Below are positions 1-6,171 of a stretch of 9,330 bases of DNA, piece by piece. The stretch is taken from assembly GCA_003133345.1 (NCBI GenBank), contig PKXB01000054.1, forward strand, positions 1 to 9,330. The letters are read 5' to 3'. Source of the DNA: Hyphomicrobiales bacterium (lineage in GTDB: Bacteria; Pseudomonadota; Alphaproteobacteria; Rhizobiales; Xanthobacteraceae). Below the pieces are notes generated by a model. The model made no database searches, was not told the origin of the DNA, and worked only from the letters and a program-made list of their open reading frames with translations. Each line of letters starts with the position of its first letter. The first letter of the stretch is position 1. The position numbers and the translations under genes were made by a program.

Positions 1-389
1 TGCTGCGCGCCAAGAAGGCGGTCGGGCGCATCCACGACGAGAATCCGGACGTGCAGGCCGGCATCAACATCGTGCTCAAGGCGCTTGAGGCGCCGATCCG
101 CCAGATCGCCGAGAATGCCGGCGTGGAGGGCTCGATCGTGGTCGGCAAGATCATGGAGCACAAGTCGGAGACCTACGGCTTCGATGCCCAGGAAGAGAAA
201 TACGTCGACATGGTCGAGGCCGGCATCGTCGATCCGGCCAAGGTCGTGCGCACCGCGCTGCAAGATGCCGGCTCGGTCGCCGGCCTGCTAGTGACCACCG
301 AGGCGATGGTCGCCGAACTGCCGAAGGAGCCGGCCCCGGCCATGCCGGGCGGCGGCGGCGGTATGGGCGGTGGCGGAATGGGCTTTTAA
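1..389 (+). CDS. groEL: Chaperonin GroEL (Hsp60), C-terminal part, 5' truncated
   Basis: The reading frame is open from base 3 at the window edge to TAA at 387-389 and gives the last 128 residues of GroEL; the full family protein is about 540-550 residues. GroEL forms the double-ring cytosolic chaperonin that folds proteins with GroES and ATP. The visible part is the C-terminal intermediate and equatorial region. It has the family blocks [40 protein letters not shown], and [13 protein letters not shown], whose Asp matches the nucleotide-site aspartate of E. coli GroEL (Asp495). It continues with [16 protein letters not shown]. The protein ends in the usual flexible Gly/Met-rich tail, here closing with GMGF. 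groES would be expected upstream, outside the window. A strong terminator follows 27 bases after the stop, so this is the end of its transcription unit. The identification is near certain; whether it is the main or a duplicate groEL copy cannot be told. Confidence 0.97.
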   Translation, partial: LRAKKAVGRIHDENPDVQAGINIVLKALEAPIRQIAENAGVEGSIVVGKIMEHKSETYGFDAQEEKYVDMVEAGIVDPAKVVRTALQDAGSVAGLLVTTEAMVAELPKEPAPAMPGGGGGMGGGGMGF

Positions 390-415
390 GTCCGGCCGGC
401 TTACAAACGATTGCG

Positions 416-444
416 AAGGGCGCGGTCTCGGCCGCGCCCTTTTT
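416..444 (+). terminator. Rho-independent terminator of groEL
   Basis: A perfect 10-bp stem (AAGGGCGCGG at 416-425, CCGCGCCCTT at 432-441) closes a 6-base loop TCTCGG. Its 3' arm runs into five T's at 440-444. It lies 27 bases after the groEL stop and about 80 bases before the next start, the textbook position for ending the groEL transcript. Confidence 0.88.
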
Positions 445-523
445 CGTTGCGGTGCGCGCGTCAGCGGGAATTTTAGCCGCAAAGCGTGTGTTATCCTCGA
501 TGAAACTTCGGCCGGAGAGTTCC

Positions 524-1390
524 ATGGATCAGCGCATCATCGATCTTTACGACCGCTTCACGCACGGCGGGATGAATCGCCGCATCTTTCTCGACCGGCT
601 GGCGCAGATCGCCGGGTCGAGTGCGGCGGCGCTGGCGCTGCTGCCGCTATTGCAGAACGATTACGCGCGCGCCGCGATGGTTCCGCCCGACGATGCGCGG
701 TTGGCCATCGACAGCATGTCCTATGACGCCGCCGGCACGCCGATCAGCGGCACTCTGGCGCGGCTCAAGTCCAAGGGCAAACGCCCGGCGGTGATCGTCA
801 TCCACGAAAATCGCGGGCTCAATCCGCACATCCAGGACGTCGCGCGGCGCATCGCGCTCGAAGGCTTCCTCAGCTTCGCGGTAGACATGCTCTCGCCGCT
901 CGGCGGCACGCCGGCGGACGAGGACAAGGCACGCGACATGATCGGCACGCTTAATGCGGACGAGACCGCGCGCCGCATCGCCGCGGCGGTGCCGTTCCTG
1001 GAGCGTCACGCCGAATCGACCGGCAAGGTCGGCGCCGTCGGCTTCTGCTGGGGCGGCGGCATGGTCAACCGCGTCGCCGTGCTGGCGCCCGATCTGAAAG
1101 CCGGCATTGCCTATTACGGCGCGCAGCCGCCGGCCGAGCAGGTGAAATCGATCCATGCGCCGTTGCTGCTGCACTATGCCGGGCTCGACCAGCGCATCAA
1201 TGCCGGCATCCCAGCCTACGAGGCCGCGCTCAAGGCCGCCGGCAAGCACTTCGCGGTTCACGTCTATCCGAACGTCAATCACGCCTTCAACAACGACACC
1301 AGCAACCGCTATGACAAGGCGGCCGCGGATCTGGCCTGGAATCGCACCATCGCGTTCTTCAAGGGGAACCTGGGCGCGCCGCCCGCGTAA
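524..1390 (+). CDS. Dienelactone hydrolase family protein with Tat-like N-terminus
   Basis: This 288-residue alpha/beta hydrolase belongs to the dienelactone hydrolase (carboxymethylenebutenolidase) family, whose type member opens the lactone ring of dienelactone in chlorocatechol breakdown. The triad is complete: nucleophile Cys175 in GFCWGG, Asp222 in AGLDQ and His253 in NVNHAF. The spacings of 47 and 31 residues nearly match the Cys123/Asp171/His202 of the Pseudomonas enzyme. Glu95 in VIVIHENRG matches its active-site Glu36. Residues 18-25 read NRRIFLDR, followed by a hydrophobic Ala/Leu stretch (about 27-43). This resembles a twin-arginine signal, though 17 residues precede it. I chose ATG 524 because GGAG at 514-517 sits 6 bases upstream; an in-frame GTG at 452 and ATG at 500 lack as good a site. 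It stands alone between the groEL terminator and a convergent amidase gene whose stop is only 9 bases away. The family is certain; the substrate is not known, and no aromatic-degradation genes lie nearby. Confidence 0.92.
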   Translation: MDQRIIDLYDRFTHGGMNRRIFLDRLAQIAGSSAAALALLPLLQNDYARAAMVPPDDARLAIDSMSYDAAGTPISGTLARLKSKGKRPAVIVIHENRGLNPHIQDVARRIALEGFLSFAVDMLSPLGGTPADEDKARDMIGTLNADETARRIAAAVPFLERHAESTGKVGAVGFCWGGGMVNRVAVLAPDLKAGIAYYGAQPPAEQVKSIHAPLLLHYAGLDQRINAGIPAYEAALKAAGKHFAVHVYPNVNHAFNNDTSNRYDKAAADLAWNRTIAFFKGNLGAPPA

Positions 1391-1399
1391 CCGGCGCGA

Positions 1400-2734
1400 T
1401 CAAGCTCTGGCGGCTATTGCGGCAAGCCAATTCGCCGTGCGCAATAGCCGCGCGTCGTCGCCGAAGGCCCCGACAAGTTGCACGCCGATCGGCATGCCGC
1501 CCTCACCTTTTAGCAACGGCAGCGACACCGCCGGCAACCCAGCCAGTGTCCACAATGTGTTGAAGGCCGGATTGCCGGTGGCGGCGCCTTTCGGCGCCAC
1601 GCCCGGCGCCGACGGCGTCAGGATCGCGTCATAGTCTTTCAAAATGTCCGCTAGCCCGGCGCGGTAACGCAACGCGCCGTCGCGCGCCGCAAGATAACGC
1701 AGCGCGCTGTTCCGGCTGCCTTCGGCAACGAGATCGCGCAATTGTTTGCTGGACGCATCGCCGCCGCGCTCGACCAGCGCGCCGAAATTGTGCGCCATGT
1801 CGGTGTACATGATAACGCGCTGGTCAGCCCAGGCGGCGGCGAATGGCTCCGGCAAATCGATCAGCCGCACGGCGCCGCCAAGACTGATGGCAAAGCTTTC
1901 GAACGCCGCGCGAGCTTCGGCATCGGCCTTGTCCCAAACCGGCGTGCGCACGAAAGCGAGCCGCGGCGGCGATGGCGGCTTCTGCGCTACCGTCGCGCGG
2001 AAGGCAGGCGACGCCGATGGCCGGCTATCGGGGTCCTCGGCGTCATAGCCGGCGAGCACGTCGAGAATGAGCGCGCAATCGGCGAGCGAGCGAGCGAACA
2101 CACCGACATGGTCGAGCGCCATGGACAGGATCAGCGCGCCGTGGCGGGAGATCGTCCCATGCGTCGGCTTGACGCCATAGACGCCGCAAAACGACGCGGG
2201 CCGGATCACCGAGCCGTTGGTCTGGCTGCCGATCGCCAGCGGCACCATGCCGGCGGCCACCGCCGCCGCCGAGCCGGAGGACGAGCCGCCGGGCGTGCGT
2301 TCGGGATCGTGCGGATTGCGTGTCGCGCCGGGGTGGAAATAGGCGAACTCGGTGGTCACCGACTTACCGATGATCACCGCGCCGGCCGCGCGCAGCCGCG
2401 CCACCGCGGTGCAGTCGCGCACCGGCCGGCGGCCCTTGAGCAGCGGCGAGCCGCACTCGGTCGGGTAATCGGCAGTGTCGAAAATGTCCTTGATCGCGAC
2501 CGCTACGCCGTGCAGCGGGTCGATCGGCTGCCCGTTGCGGCGGCGTTCGTCGAGAGCGCGCGCCTGCGCGATCGCGTAATCGGGATCGAGATGAATGAAA
2601 GCATGCACCTCGCCTTCGACCGCAGCGATACGCTCGAGGCAGGCGCGGGTATAGTCCTCGGCGGAGATCGTGCCGAGGGCCATTTCGGCGGCCGCCTCAG
2701 TCGCCGACAGCGCTGCCAAGCTTGCGTCAGCCAA
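1400..2734 (-). CDS. Amidase-signature family hydrolase
   Basis: This protein of about 444 residues belongs to the amidase-signature superfamily, which hydrolyses amides to a carboxylic acid and ammonia or an amine. The Ser-cisSer-Lys triad is visible: Lys82 in AVAIKD, Ser151 at the start of the GGSSSGS motif and nucleophile Ser175 in QTNGSVIRPAS. The 24-residue Ser-Ser spacing equals that of FAAH (Ser217/Ser241). The C-terminal part has the usual TLAGLPAVSLP and GMPIGVQLVG blocks. No signal peptide is seen, so it should act in the cytoplasm. It is the last gene of the Liv-type ABC transporter cluster, 23 bases after the preceding stop, which suggests that it processes an imported amide. No ATG lies at the N-terminus. 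I prefer TTG at 2734, with AAGGA at 2744-2748 on the complementary strand, 9 bases upstream. Another TTG at 2785 would overlap the ATPase gene. It resembles GatA but is shorter and has no gatB or gatC beside it, so a tRNA amidotransferase role is unlikely. The substrate is unknown. Confidence 0.93.
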   Translation of the reverse strand: MADASLAALSATEAAAEMALGTISAEDYTRACLERIAAVEGEVHAFIHLDPDYAIAQARALDERRRNGQPIDPLHGVAVAIKDIFDTADYPTECGSPLLKGRRPVRDCTAVARLRAAGAVIIGKSVTTEFAYFHPGATRNPHDPERTPGGSSSGSAAAVAAGMVPLAIGSQTNGSVIRPASFCGVYGVKPTHGTISRHGALILSMALDHVGVFARSLADCALILDVLAGYDAEDPDSRPSASPAFRATVAQKPPSPPRLAFVRTPVWDKADAEARAAFESFAISLGGAVRLIDLPEPFAAAWADQRVIMYTDMAHNFGALVERGGDASSKQLRDLVAEGSRNSALRYLAARDGALRYRAGLADILKDYDAILTPSAPGVAPKGAATGNPAFNTLWTLAGLPAVSLPLLKGEGGMPIGVQLVGAFGDDARLLRTANWLAAIAARA

Positions 2735-2743
2735 TTTCGTGTG

Positions 2744-2748
2744 TCCTT
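2744..2748 (-). promoter_or_regulatory. Ribosome binding site supporting a TTG start of the amidase
   Basis: Read on the minus strand, AAGGA precedes a TTG codon (first base 2734) by 9 bases. It falls between the stop of the upstream ATPase gene and the amidase reading frame. This favours TTG 2734 over the other in-frame TTG at 2785, which lies inside the upstream gene. Confidence 0.55.
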
Positions 2749-2757
2749 GCTCGGATA

Positions 2758-3510
2758 TTAGGCAGGCGAGCCGTGCGGCTCCCAATCCTCAGCGCTGGCG
2801 CCGGCGAGCGCGCGAACCCGTTCTTCGTCCTTGGCGAATTCGGCGGCGGGGCCGGAATAAACCACCTTGCCGTCGTCGAGCACATAAGCGCGGTCGGCGA
2901 TCTCGACGGCAGCGCGGACGTTCTGCTCCACCAGCAGCACCGAAATGCCTTGCGCGCGCGCCGAGGTGACGACCTTGAACACTTCCTGCACGATCAGCGG
3001 CGCGAGGCCCTGGCTCGGCTCGTCGAGCAGCAGCAGCTTGGGATTGAGCAGCAGCGCGCGCGCGATCGCCAGCATTTCCTGTTCGCCGCCCGAAAGTTGC
3101 CGGCCCTTGTTCGCCTTGCGCTGAGCGAGACGCGGAAAAAGTTCGTAGATGCGTGCGATGGTCCACGGCCCTGGCCGTTCGAGCGGCACCTTGAGATTTT
3201 CCTCGACCGTCAGGTTGGCGAATATGCGCCGGCCCTCCGGCACATAGCCGACGCCGAGCGCGGCAATGCGATAAGGCTGCCAGTCGGTGGTGGCATGGCC
3301 GAAAATGCGCACCGCGCCTTCGCGCGCGTGGGTCAAGCCGACAAGGCTGCGCAGCGTCGTGGTCTTGCCTGCGCCATTGCGTCCTAACAGCGTGACGATT
3401 TCGCCTTCGCGCACCTCCAAGCCGACGCCGTGCAGGATGTGGCTCTTGCCGTAAAAGGTATGGAGGCCTTCCGCCTCGAGGGCCAAGCCTGTTTTGGCAT
3501 TGCCGCTCAT
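2758..3510 (-). CDS. livF: Branched-chain-type ABC transporter ATP-binding protein (LivF family)
   Basis: This 250-residue cytoplasmic ATPase subunit belongs to a high-affinity HAAT-family importer (branched-chain amino acid, amide or related solute type). Visible motifs are Walker A GRNGAGKT (43-50), a PEGRRIFANLTVEENL block after the Q-loop region (91-106), signature LSGGEQ (139-144) and Walker B LLLLDEP (159-165). The switch position reads VEQN, with Gln196 instead of His, which is characteristic of LivF proteins and argues for LivF rather than LivG. The length is usual. The ATG shares ATGA with the upstream livG-type stop, and AGGGAAGG lies 7 bases before the start, so translation is probably coupled. 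It should pair with the LivG-type ATPase below the two permeases. The symbol denotes family only; the transported solute may well be an amide, given the amidase gene that follows. Confidence 0.94.
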   Translation of the reverse strand: MSGNAKTGLALEAEGLHTFYGKSHILHGVGLEVREGEIVTLLGRNGAGKTTTLRSLVGLTHAREGAVRIFGHATTDWQPYRIAALGVGYVPEGRRIFANLTVEENLKVPLERPGPWTIARIYELFPRLAQRKANKGRQLSGGEQEMLAIARALLLNPKLLLLDEPSQGLAPLIVQEVFKVVTSARAQGISVLLVEQNVRAAVEIADRAYVLDDGKVVYSGPAAEFAKDEERVRALAGASAEDWEPHGSPA

Positions 3511-4259
3511 GCCGCCGCCTTCCCTAGATAGGCTGCCTGCACTGCTTCGTTGGCGGCGATCTCCTGCGGTGTGCCCTCGGCCAGCATCTTGCCTTCCGCC
3601 AGCACCATGATGCGGTCGGCAAGATGAAAGACGACGCGCATGTCGTGCTCGATTAGCACGATGGTCAGTTTCTGGTCGCGATGCAGCTTCCGGATCAACT
3701 GGGTGATGTCATAAGTTTCCTGATCGCCCATGCCGGCGGTCGGCTCATCGAGCAGCAAGAGCCGCGGCTTGAGCGCCAGCGCCATCATGATCTCGGTGGC
3801 GCGCTGGTCGCCATGAGCGAGCTCGCCGACCAGCCGGTCGGCTTTTTCGGTCAAGCCGCTCATTTTCAGCAGATCGATGACTCGCGCCCTGACCTCGCCA
3901 TCGTCTTCACGCGATTGCCATAAGCGCAAGCGGAAGCCGCTGGCGGACTCCACAGCAATCCGCATATTTTCGCGTACCGTCAGCTCCGGAAACACTTCCG
4001 TTATCTGGAAAGTGCGGGCGATACCGCGCCACACCCGACGGGCGGGCAACAGCGAGGTGATATCCTCGCCGTCGAAGACGATATGGCCCGAGCTCGGTGT
4101 CAGGAAGCCGCTTATCATGTTAAAAAACGTGGTTTTTCCGGCGCCGTTGGGACCGATCACGGCGCGCAATTCGCCCGGCTCGACCGTCATCGATATGTCG
4201 TCGACGGCGATCAGGTTGCCGAAATGCTTGGAGACGTTATCGACCCGCAGCAGGCTCAT
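3507..4259 (-). CDS. livG: Branched-chain-type ABC transporter ATP-binding protein (LivG family)
   Basis: This 250-residue cytoplasmic ATPase is the partner of the LivF-type subunit. Motifs in order are Walker A GPNGAGKT (36-43), Q-loop Gln85 in ARTFQI, the FPELTVRENMRIA block (90-102), Walker B RLLLLDEP (166-173) and a switch histidine, His205, in LIEHD. The C-loop reads LAHGDQ (147-152) instead of LSGGQ; a loosened C-loop is usual in LivG proteins. An open frame in phase extends upstream to about 4547, but that part is only a shadow of the permease gene. The true N-terminus (MSLLRVDNVSKHFG) begins at ATG 4259, which overlaps the LivM-type stop as ATGA. The stop likewise overlaps the LivF start. 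No strong ribosome site precedes this start, so translation probably depends on coupling. The family call is firm; the ligand is unknown. Confidence 0.94.
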   Translation of the reverse strand: MSLLRVDNVSKHFGNLIAVDDISMTVEPGELRAVIGPNGAGKTTFFNMISGFLTPSSGHIVFDGEDITSLLPARRVWRGIARTFQITEVFPELTVRENMRIAVESASGFRLRLWQSREDDGEVRARVIDLLKMSGLTEKADRLVGELAHGDQRATEIMMALALKPRLLLLDEPTAGMGDQETYDITQLIRKLHRDQKLTIVLIEHDMRVVFHLADRIMVLAEGKMLAEGTPQEIAANEAVQAAYLGKAAA

Positions 4260-5215
4260 GACACGAGCTTTCGCCGAACGACGCCGAGAAGACCGCGCGG
4301 AAAGAACAGCACCACAATCACAAACAGCAATCCGACAAACGACATCCAATTGACGGTGATGCTCGACAGATAATCTTGCAGAATCACGAAAACAGCGGCG
4401 CCCAGTAGCGGCCCCCAAAAACTTCGCATGCCGCCCATCACCGCCATCATGACGAAGTCGCCGGATTGACTGAAATGAAGCCCCTTCGGATCGGCAAAAT
4501 TGTTGAGCAGCGCATAAAGCGCTCCGGCAAATCCCATGAAGAAGCAAGACAGCGTGAACGCGATCCAGATGTGGCGCTCCACCGGAATTCCGAGGAAGCG
4601 GGCCCGGCGCTCGTTTTCACGGATCGCCAGCATGGTGCGGCCGAAGGGCGAGCGCAAAATAAAACCCATGACCGCCACGACAAGGGCAAAGCAGAATAGG
4701 ACAAAGTAATAGAAATTATTGGTATTCGACAGGATATCGATCGAGAACAGTCCGAAGTCGAGCGGCTGGCGGGAAAAGCCGCGCAGGCCATCATCGCCCC
4801 CGGTCAGCGAGCTCCACTGGAATGCGATGTAGTAGAACACTTGTCCGAAGGCGATGGTCACCATGGCGAAATAGACGCCGCGCCGTCGCACGATGAGCGT
4901 TCCGAGCAGCGCGCCGGCGAGTCCGCCCAGGAGCATGCCCATTAACAGTGAAATCGATGTACTTGGCGCCAGGAACTTCAGTGACAGGCCCGCGCCATAG
5001 GCGCCAAGACCGAAATAGGCAGCATGGCCGAACGACAGCACCCCAGTGAATCCCAAAAGGAAGTTCACCGACATGGCCGCAAGTCCGAGCACAAGAACGC
5101 GCGTTCCCAACGCGGTGTAGCCGCCCAGCGGCGGCATCCAATAGGGAACCAGCAGCAACACCGCCCAGATGCAAGCGAGCGCGATCAGTTTGCGCGCATT
5201 GACCTGATTGCTCAT
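4256..5215 (-). CDS. livM: Branched-chain-type ABC transporter permease (LivM family)
   Basis: This 319-residue inner-membrane protein forms half of the transport channel of the Liv-type importer. Hydrophobic segments run throughout, for example at about 10-25, 38-56, 88-108, 168-187, 216-236 and 292-305. LivM-family hallmarks are GVLSFGHAAYFGLGAY (58-73), the cytoplasmic coupling stretch RSPFGRTMLAIRENERRARFLG (188-209, contacting the ATPases) and the closing FFPRGLLG (304-311). ATG 5215 overlaps the stop of the LivH-type gene (ATGA), with AAGAAGG about 9 bases before it. The stop overlaps the LivG-type start. Length and motif order are typical and there is no sign of damage. The partner permease is the next gene upstream in the operon. 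Confidence 0.94.
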   Translation of the reverse strand: MSNQVNARKLIALACIWAVLLLVPYWMPPLGGYTALGTRVLVLGLAAMSVNFLLGFTGVLSFGHAAYFGLGAYGAGLSLKFLAPSTSISLLMGMLLGGLAGALLGTLIVRRRGVYFAMVTIAFGQVFYYIAFQWSSLTGGDDGLRGFSRQPLDFGLFSIDILSNTNNFYYFVLFCFALVVAVMGFILRSPFGRTMLAIRENERRARFLGIPVERHIWIAFTLSCFFMGFAGALYALLNNFADPKGLHFSQSGDFVMMAVMGGMRSFWGPLLGAAVFVILQDYLSSITVNWMSFVGLLFVIVVLFFPRGLLGVVRRKLVS

Positions 5216-6081
5216 GTCATCATGCCTTCTTCACCCAGCAATCCGCGCGGCCGGATGAGCAGTACCACTGCCATGAGCACGTACATGATGGCTTCGCTGG
5301 CGGCCGGCAAAAACACGGCGGTGATGCCGGACGCCACACCGATCAGCAAGCCGCCCAGCAGCGTGCCGGTGAGGCTGCCGATGCCGCCGACGATGATGGC
5401 GATGAAGCTCGGCATCAGGAGCCCCGCCCCCATGGTTGGCTCGAGACCGAGCTGACCGGCCGCGAGCACGCCGCTAAGCCCCGCGAGATAGATTCCTGCC
5501 GCGAAATTGAGCGAGCGCAGCAGGCCCACGTTGACGCCCAGCGCCGATACTGTTTCGAGGTCGAGCGTGCCCGCGCGAATGCGGATGCCGAGGCGCGTGT
5601 AGCGCAACAGCACGAACAGCAGCGTTACCGCCACCGCCACCGTTGCGACCATGAACAGGCGGTAGCCTGTGATGAAGAAGAATTCATTGCTCAACGGCTG
5701 CGCGAGAAATGCCGGAACGGTCACCGGCTTGCCCTGCGCACCCCAGATGAAACGCGTGCCGTCCTCGAAGATGAAGGCAAGGCCGAAGGTGAGCAGAAGG
5801 CTATAGAGCGGATCGCGTCCGTACAGCGGCCTGATCAAAACCCGCTCTACGAGGAGACCGATGGCCGCCGTGAGCGGCGGCGCGATCAACAACGCGCCCC
5901 AGAAGCCCACATAAGGCGTGATCGTGTAGGCGATGTAGCCGCCGACCACGAGAAAGCCGCCGTGCGCGAAATTGATCACGTTGCTCAGGTTGAGAATGAG
6001 CGACAGGCCAAGCGCCATGAGCACATAAAATGCGCCGATGATCAGCCCGTTCGTGACGTTGAACAGCAAGAGTTGCAACAT
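5212..6081 (-). CDS. livH: Branched-chain-type ABC transporter permease (LivH family)
   Basis: This 289-residue inner-membrane permease forms the channel with the LivM-type subunit. The N-terminal hydrophobic helix (about 4-30) leads into the LivH hallmark NLSNVINFAHGGFLVVGGY (31-49). A cytoplasmic coupling stretch lies at about 161-185 (YTRLGIRIRA, then LETVSALGVNV). GGIGSLTG (232-239) and the ending RPRGLLG (277-283) are also family features. I chose ATG 6081 because GAGGG (6089-6093, minus strand) sits 7 bases upstream; the frame is open further, to about 6135, but that extension is unlike LivH and runs into a hairpin. The stop overlaps the LivM-type start (ATGA). The gene is separated from the binding-protein gene by 90 bases that hold a strong inverted repeat, so its expression may be set lower than that of the binding protein. 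Confidence 0.94.
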   Translation of the reverse strand: MLQLLLFNVTNGLIIGAFYVLMALGLSLILNLSNVINFAHGGFLVVGGYIAYTITPYVGFWGALLIAPPLTAAIGLLVERVLIRPLYGRDPLYSLLLTFGLAFIFEDGTRFIWGAQGKPVTVPAFLAQPLSNEFFFITGYRLFMVATVAVAVTLLFVLLRYTRLGIRIRAGTLDLETVSALGVNVGLLRSLNFAAGIYLAGLSGVLAAGQLGLEPTMGAGLLMPSFIAIIVGGIGSLTGTLLGGLLIGVASGITAVFLPAASEAIMYVLMAVVLLIRPRGLLGEEGMMT

Positions 6082-6119
6082 GGACCAACCCTCGGGCAGG
6101 TAAACCGAAGTTAGGATGC

Positions 6120-6151
6120 CGCACCCGGGAAGCACAGGCTTCCCGGGTGCG
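6120..6151 (-). repeat. Intercistronic hairpin between binding-protein and permease genes
   Basis: A perfect 13-bp inverted repeat (arms 6120-6132 and 6139-6151) encloses a 6-base loop and lies between the stop of the binding-protein gene (6172) and the LivH-type start (6081). The core arm on the plus strand is GCACCCGGGAAG. Read in the direction of transcription, no T-run follows, so it is not a classic terminator. By analogy with the intercistronic palindromes of malE-malF and other binding-protein operons, it more likely protects the 3' end of a processed binding-protein mRNA or lowers read-through into the permease genes. The structure is seen directly; the role is inferred. Confidence 0.75.
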
Positions 6152-6171
6152 CTGGGAGGACGGCCTTTAAG

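Noticed and set aside
346..386. Gly/Met-rich tandem repeat
   Set aside because: This is the normal flexible C-terminal tail of GroEL, not an independent repeat element.
1372..1384. Small hairpin GGGCG-CGC-CGCCC at the end of the dienelactone hydrolase gene as a shared terminator of the convergent genes
   Set aside because: The stem is only 5 bp with a 3-base loop, lies inside the coding sequence and has no T-run in either direction. Such stems are common in GC-rich DNA.
1400..2734. Amidase as GatA of the tRNA amidotransferase complex
   Set aside because: It is about 40 residues shorter than usual GatA, has QTNGSVIRPAS instead of the GatA-type DTGGSIRQPA, and sits with transporter genes rather than gatC/gatB.
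1742..2761. Open frame of 339 codons on the plus strand opposite the amidase
   Set aside because: Its translation is Arg/Ala/Gly-rich low-complexity sequence, while the opposite strand encodes a full amidase with catalytic triad. It is a shadow of codon bias.
2911..2931. Gln in place of the switch histidine in the LivF-type ATPase as a damaged active site
   Set aside because: The VEQN sequence is characteristic of LivF proteins, so it is family character and not a lesion.
2722..3387. Plus-strand open frame of 221 codons opposite the LivF-type gene
   Set aside because: It has no domain or ribosome site and lies wholly opposite a canonical ATPase gene.
4260..4547. N-terminal extension of the LivG-type gene to an upstream start
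   Set aside because: The extension lies inside the LivM-type gene in another frame and is unlike any ATPase N-terminus. The ATGA overlap at 4256-4259 and the family start MSLLRVDNVSK fix the true start.
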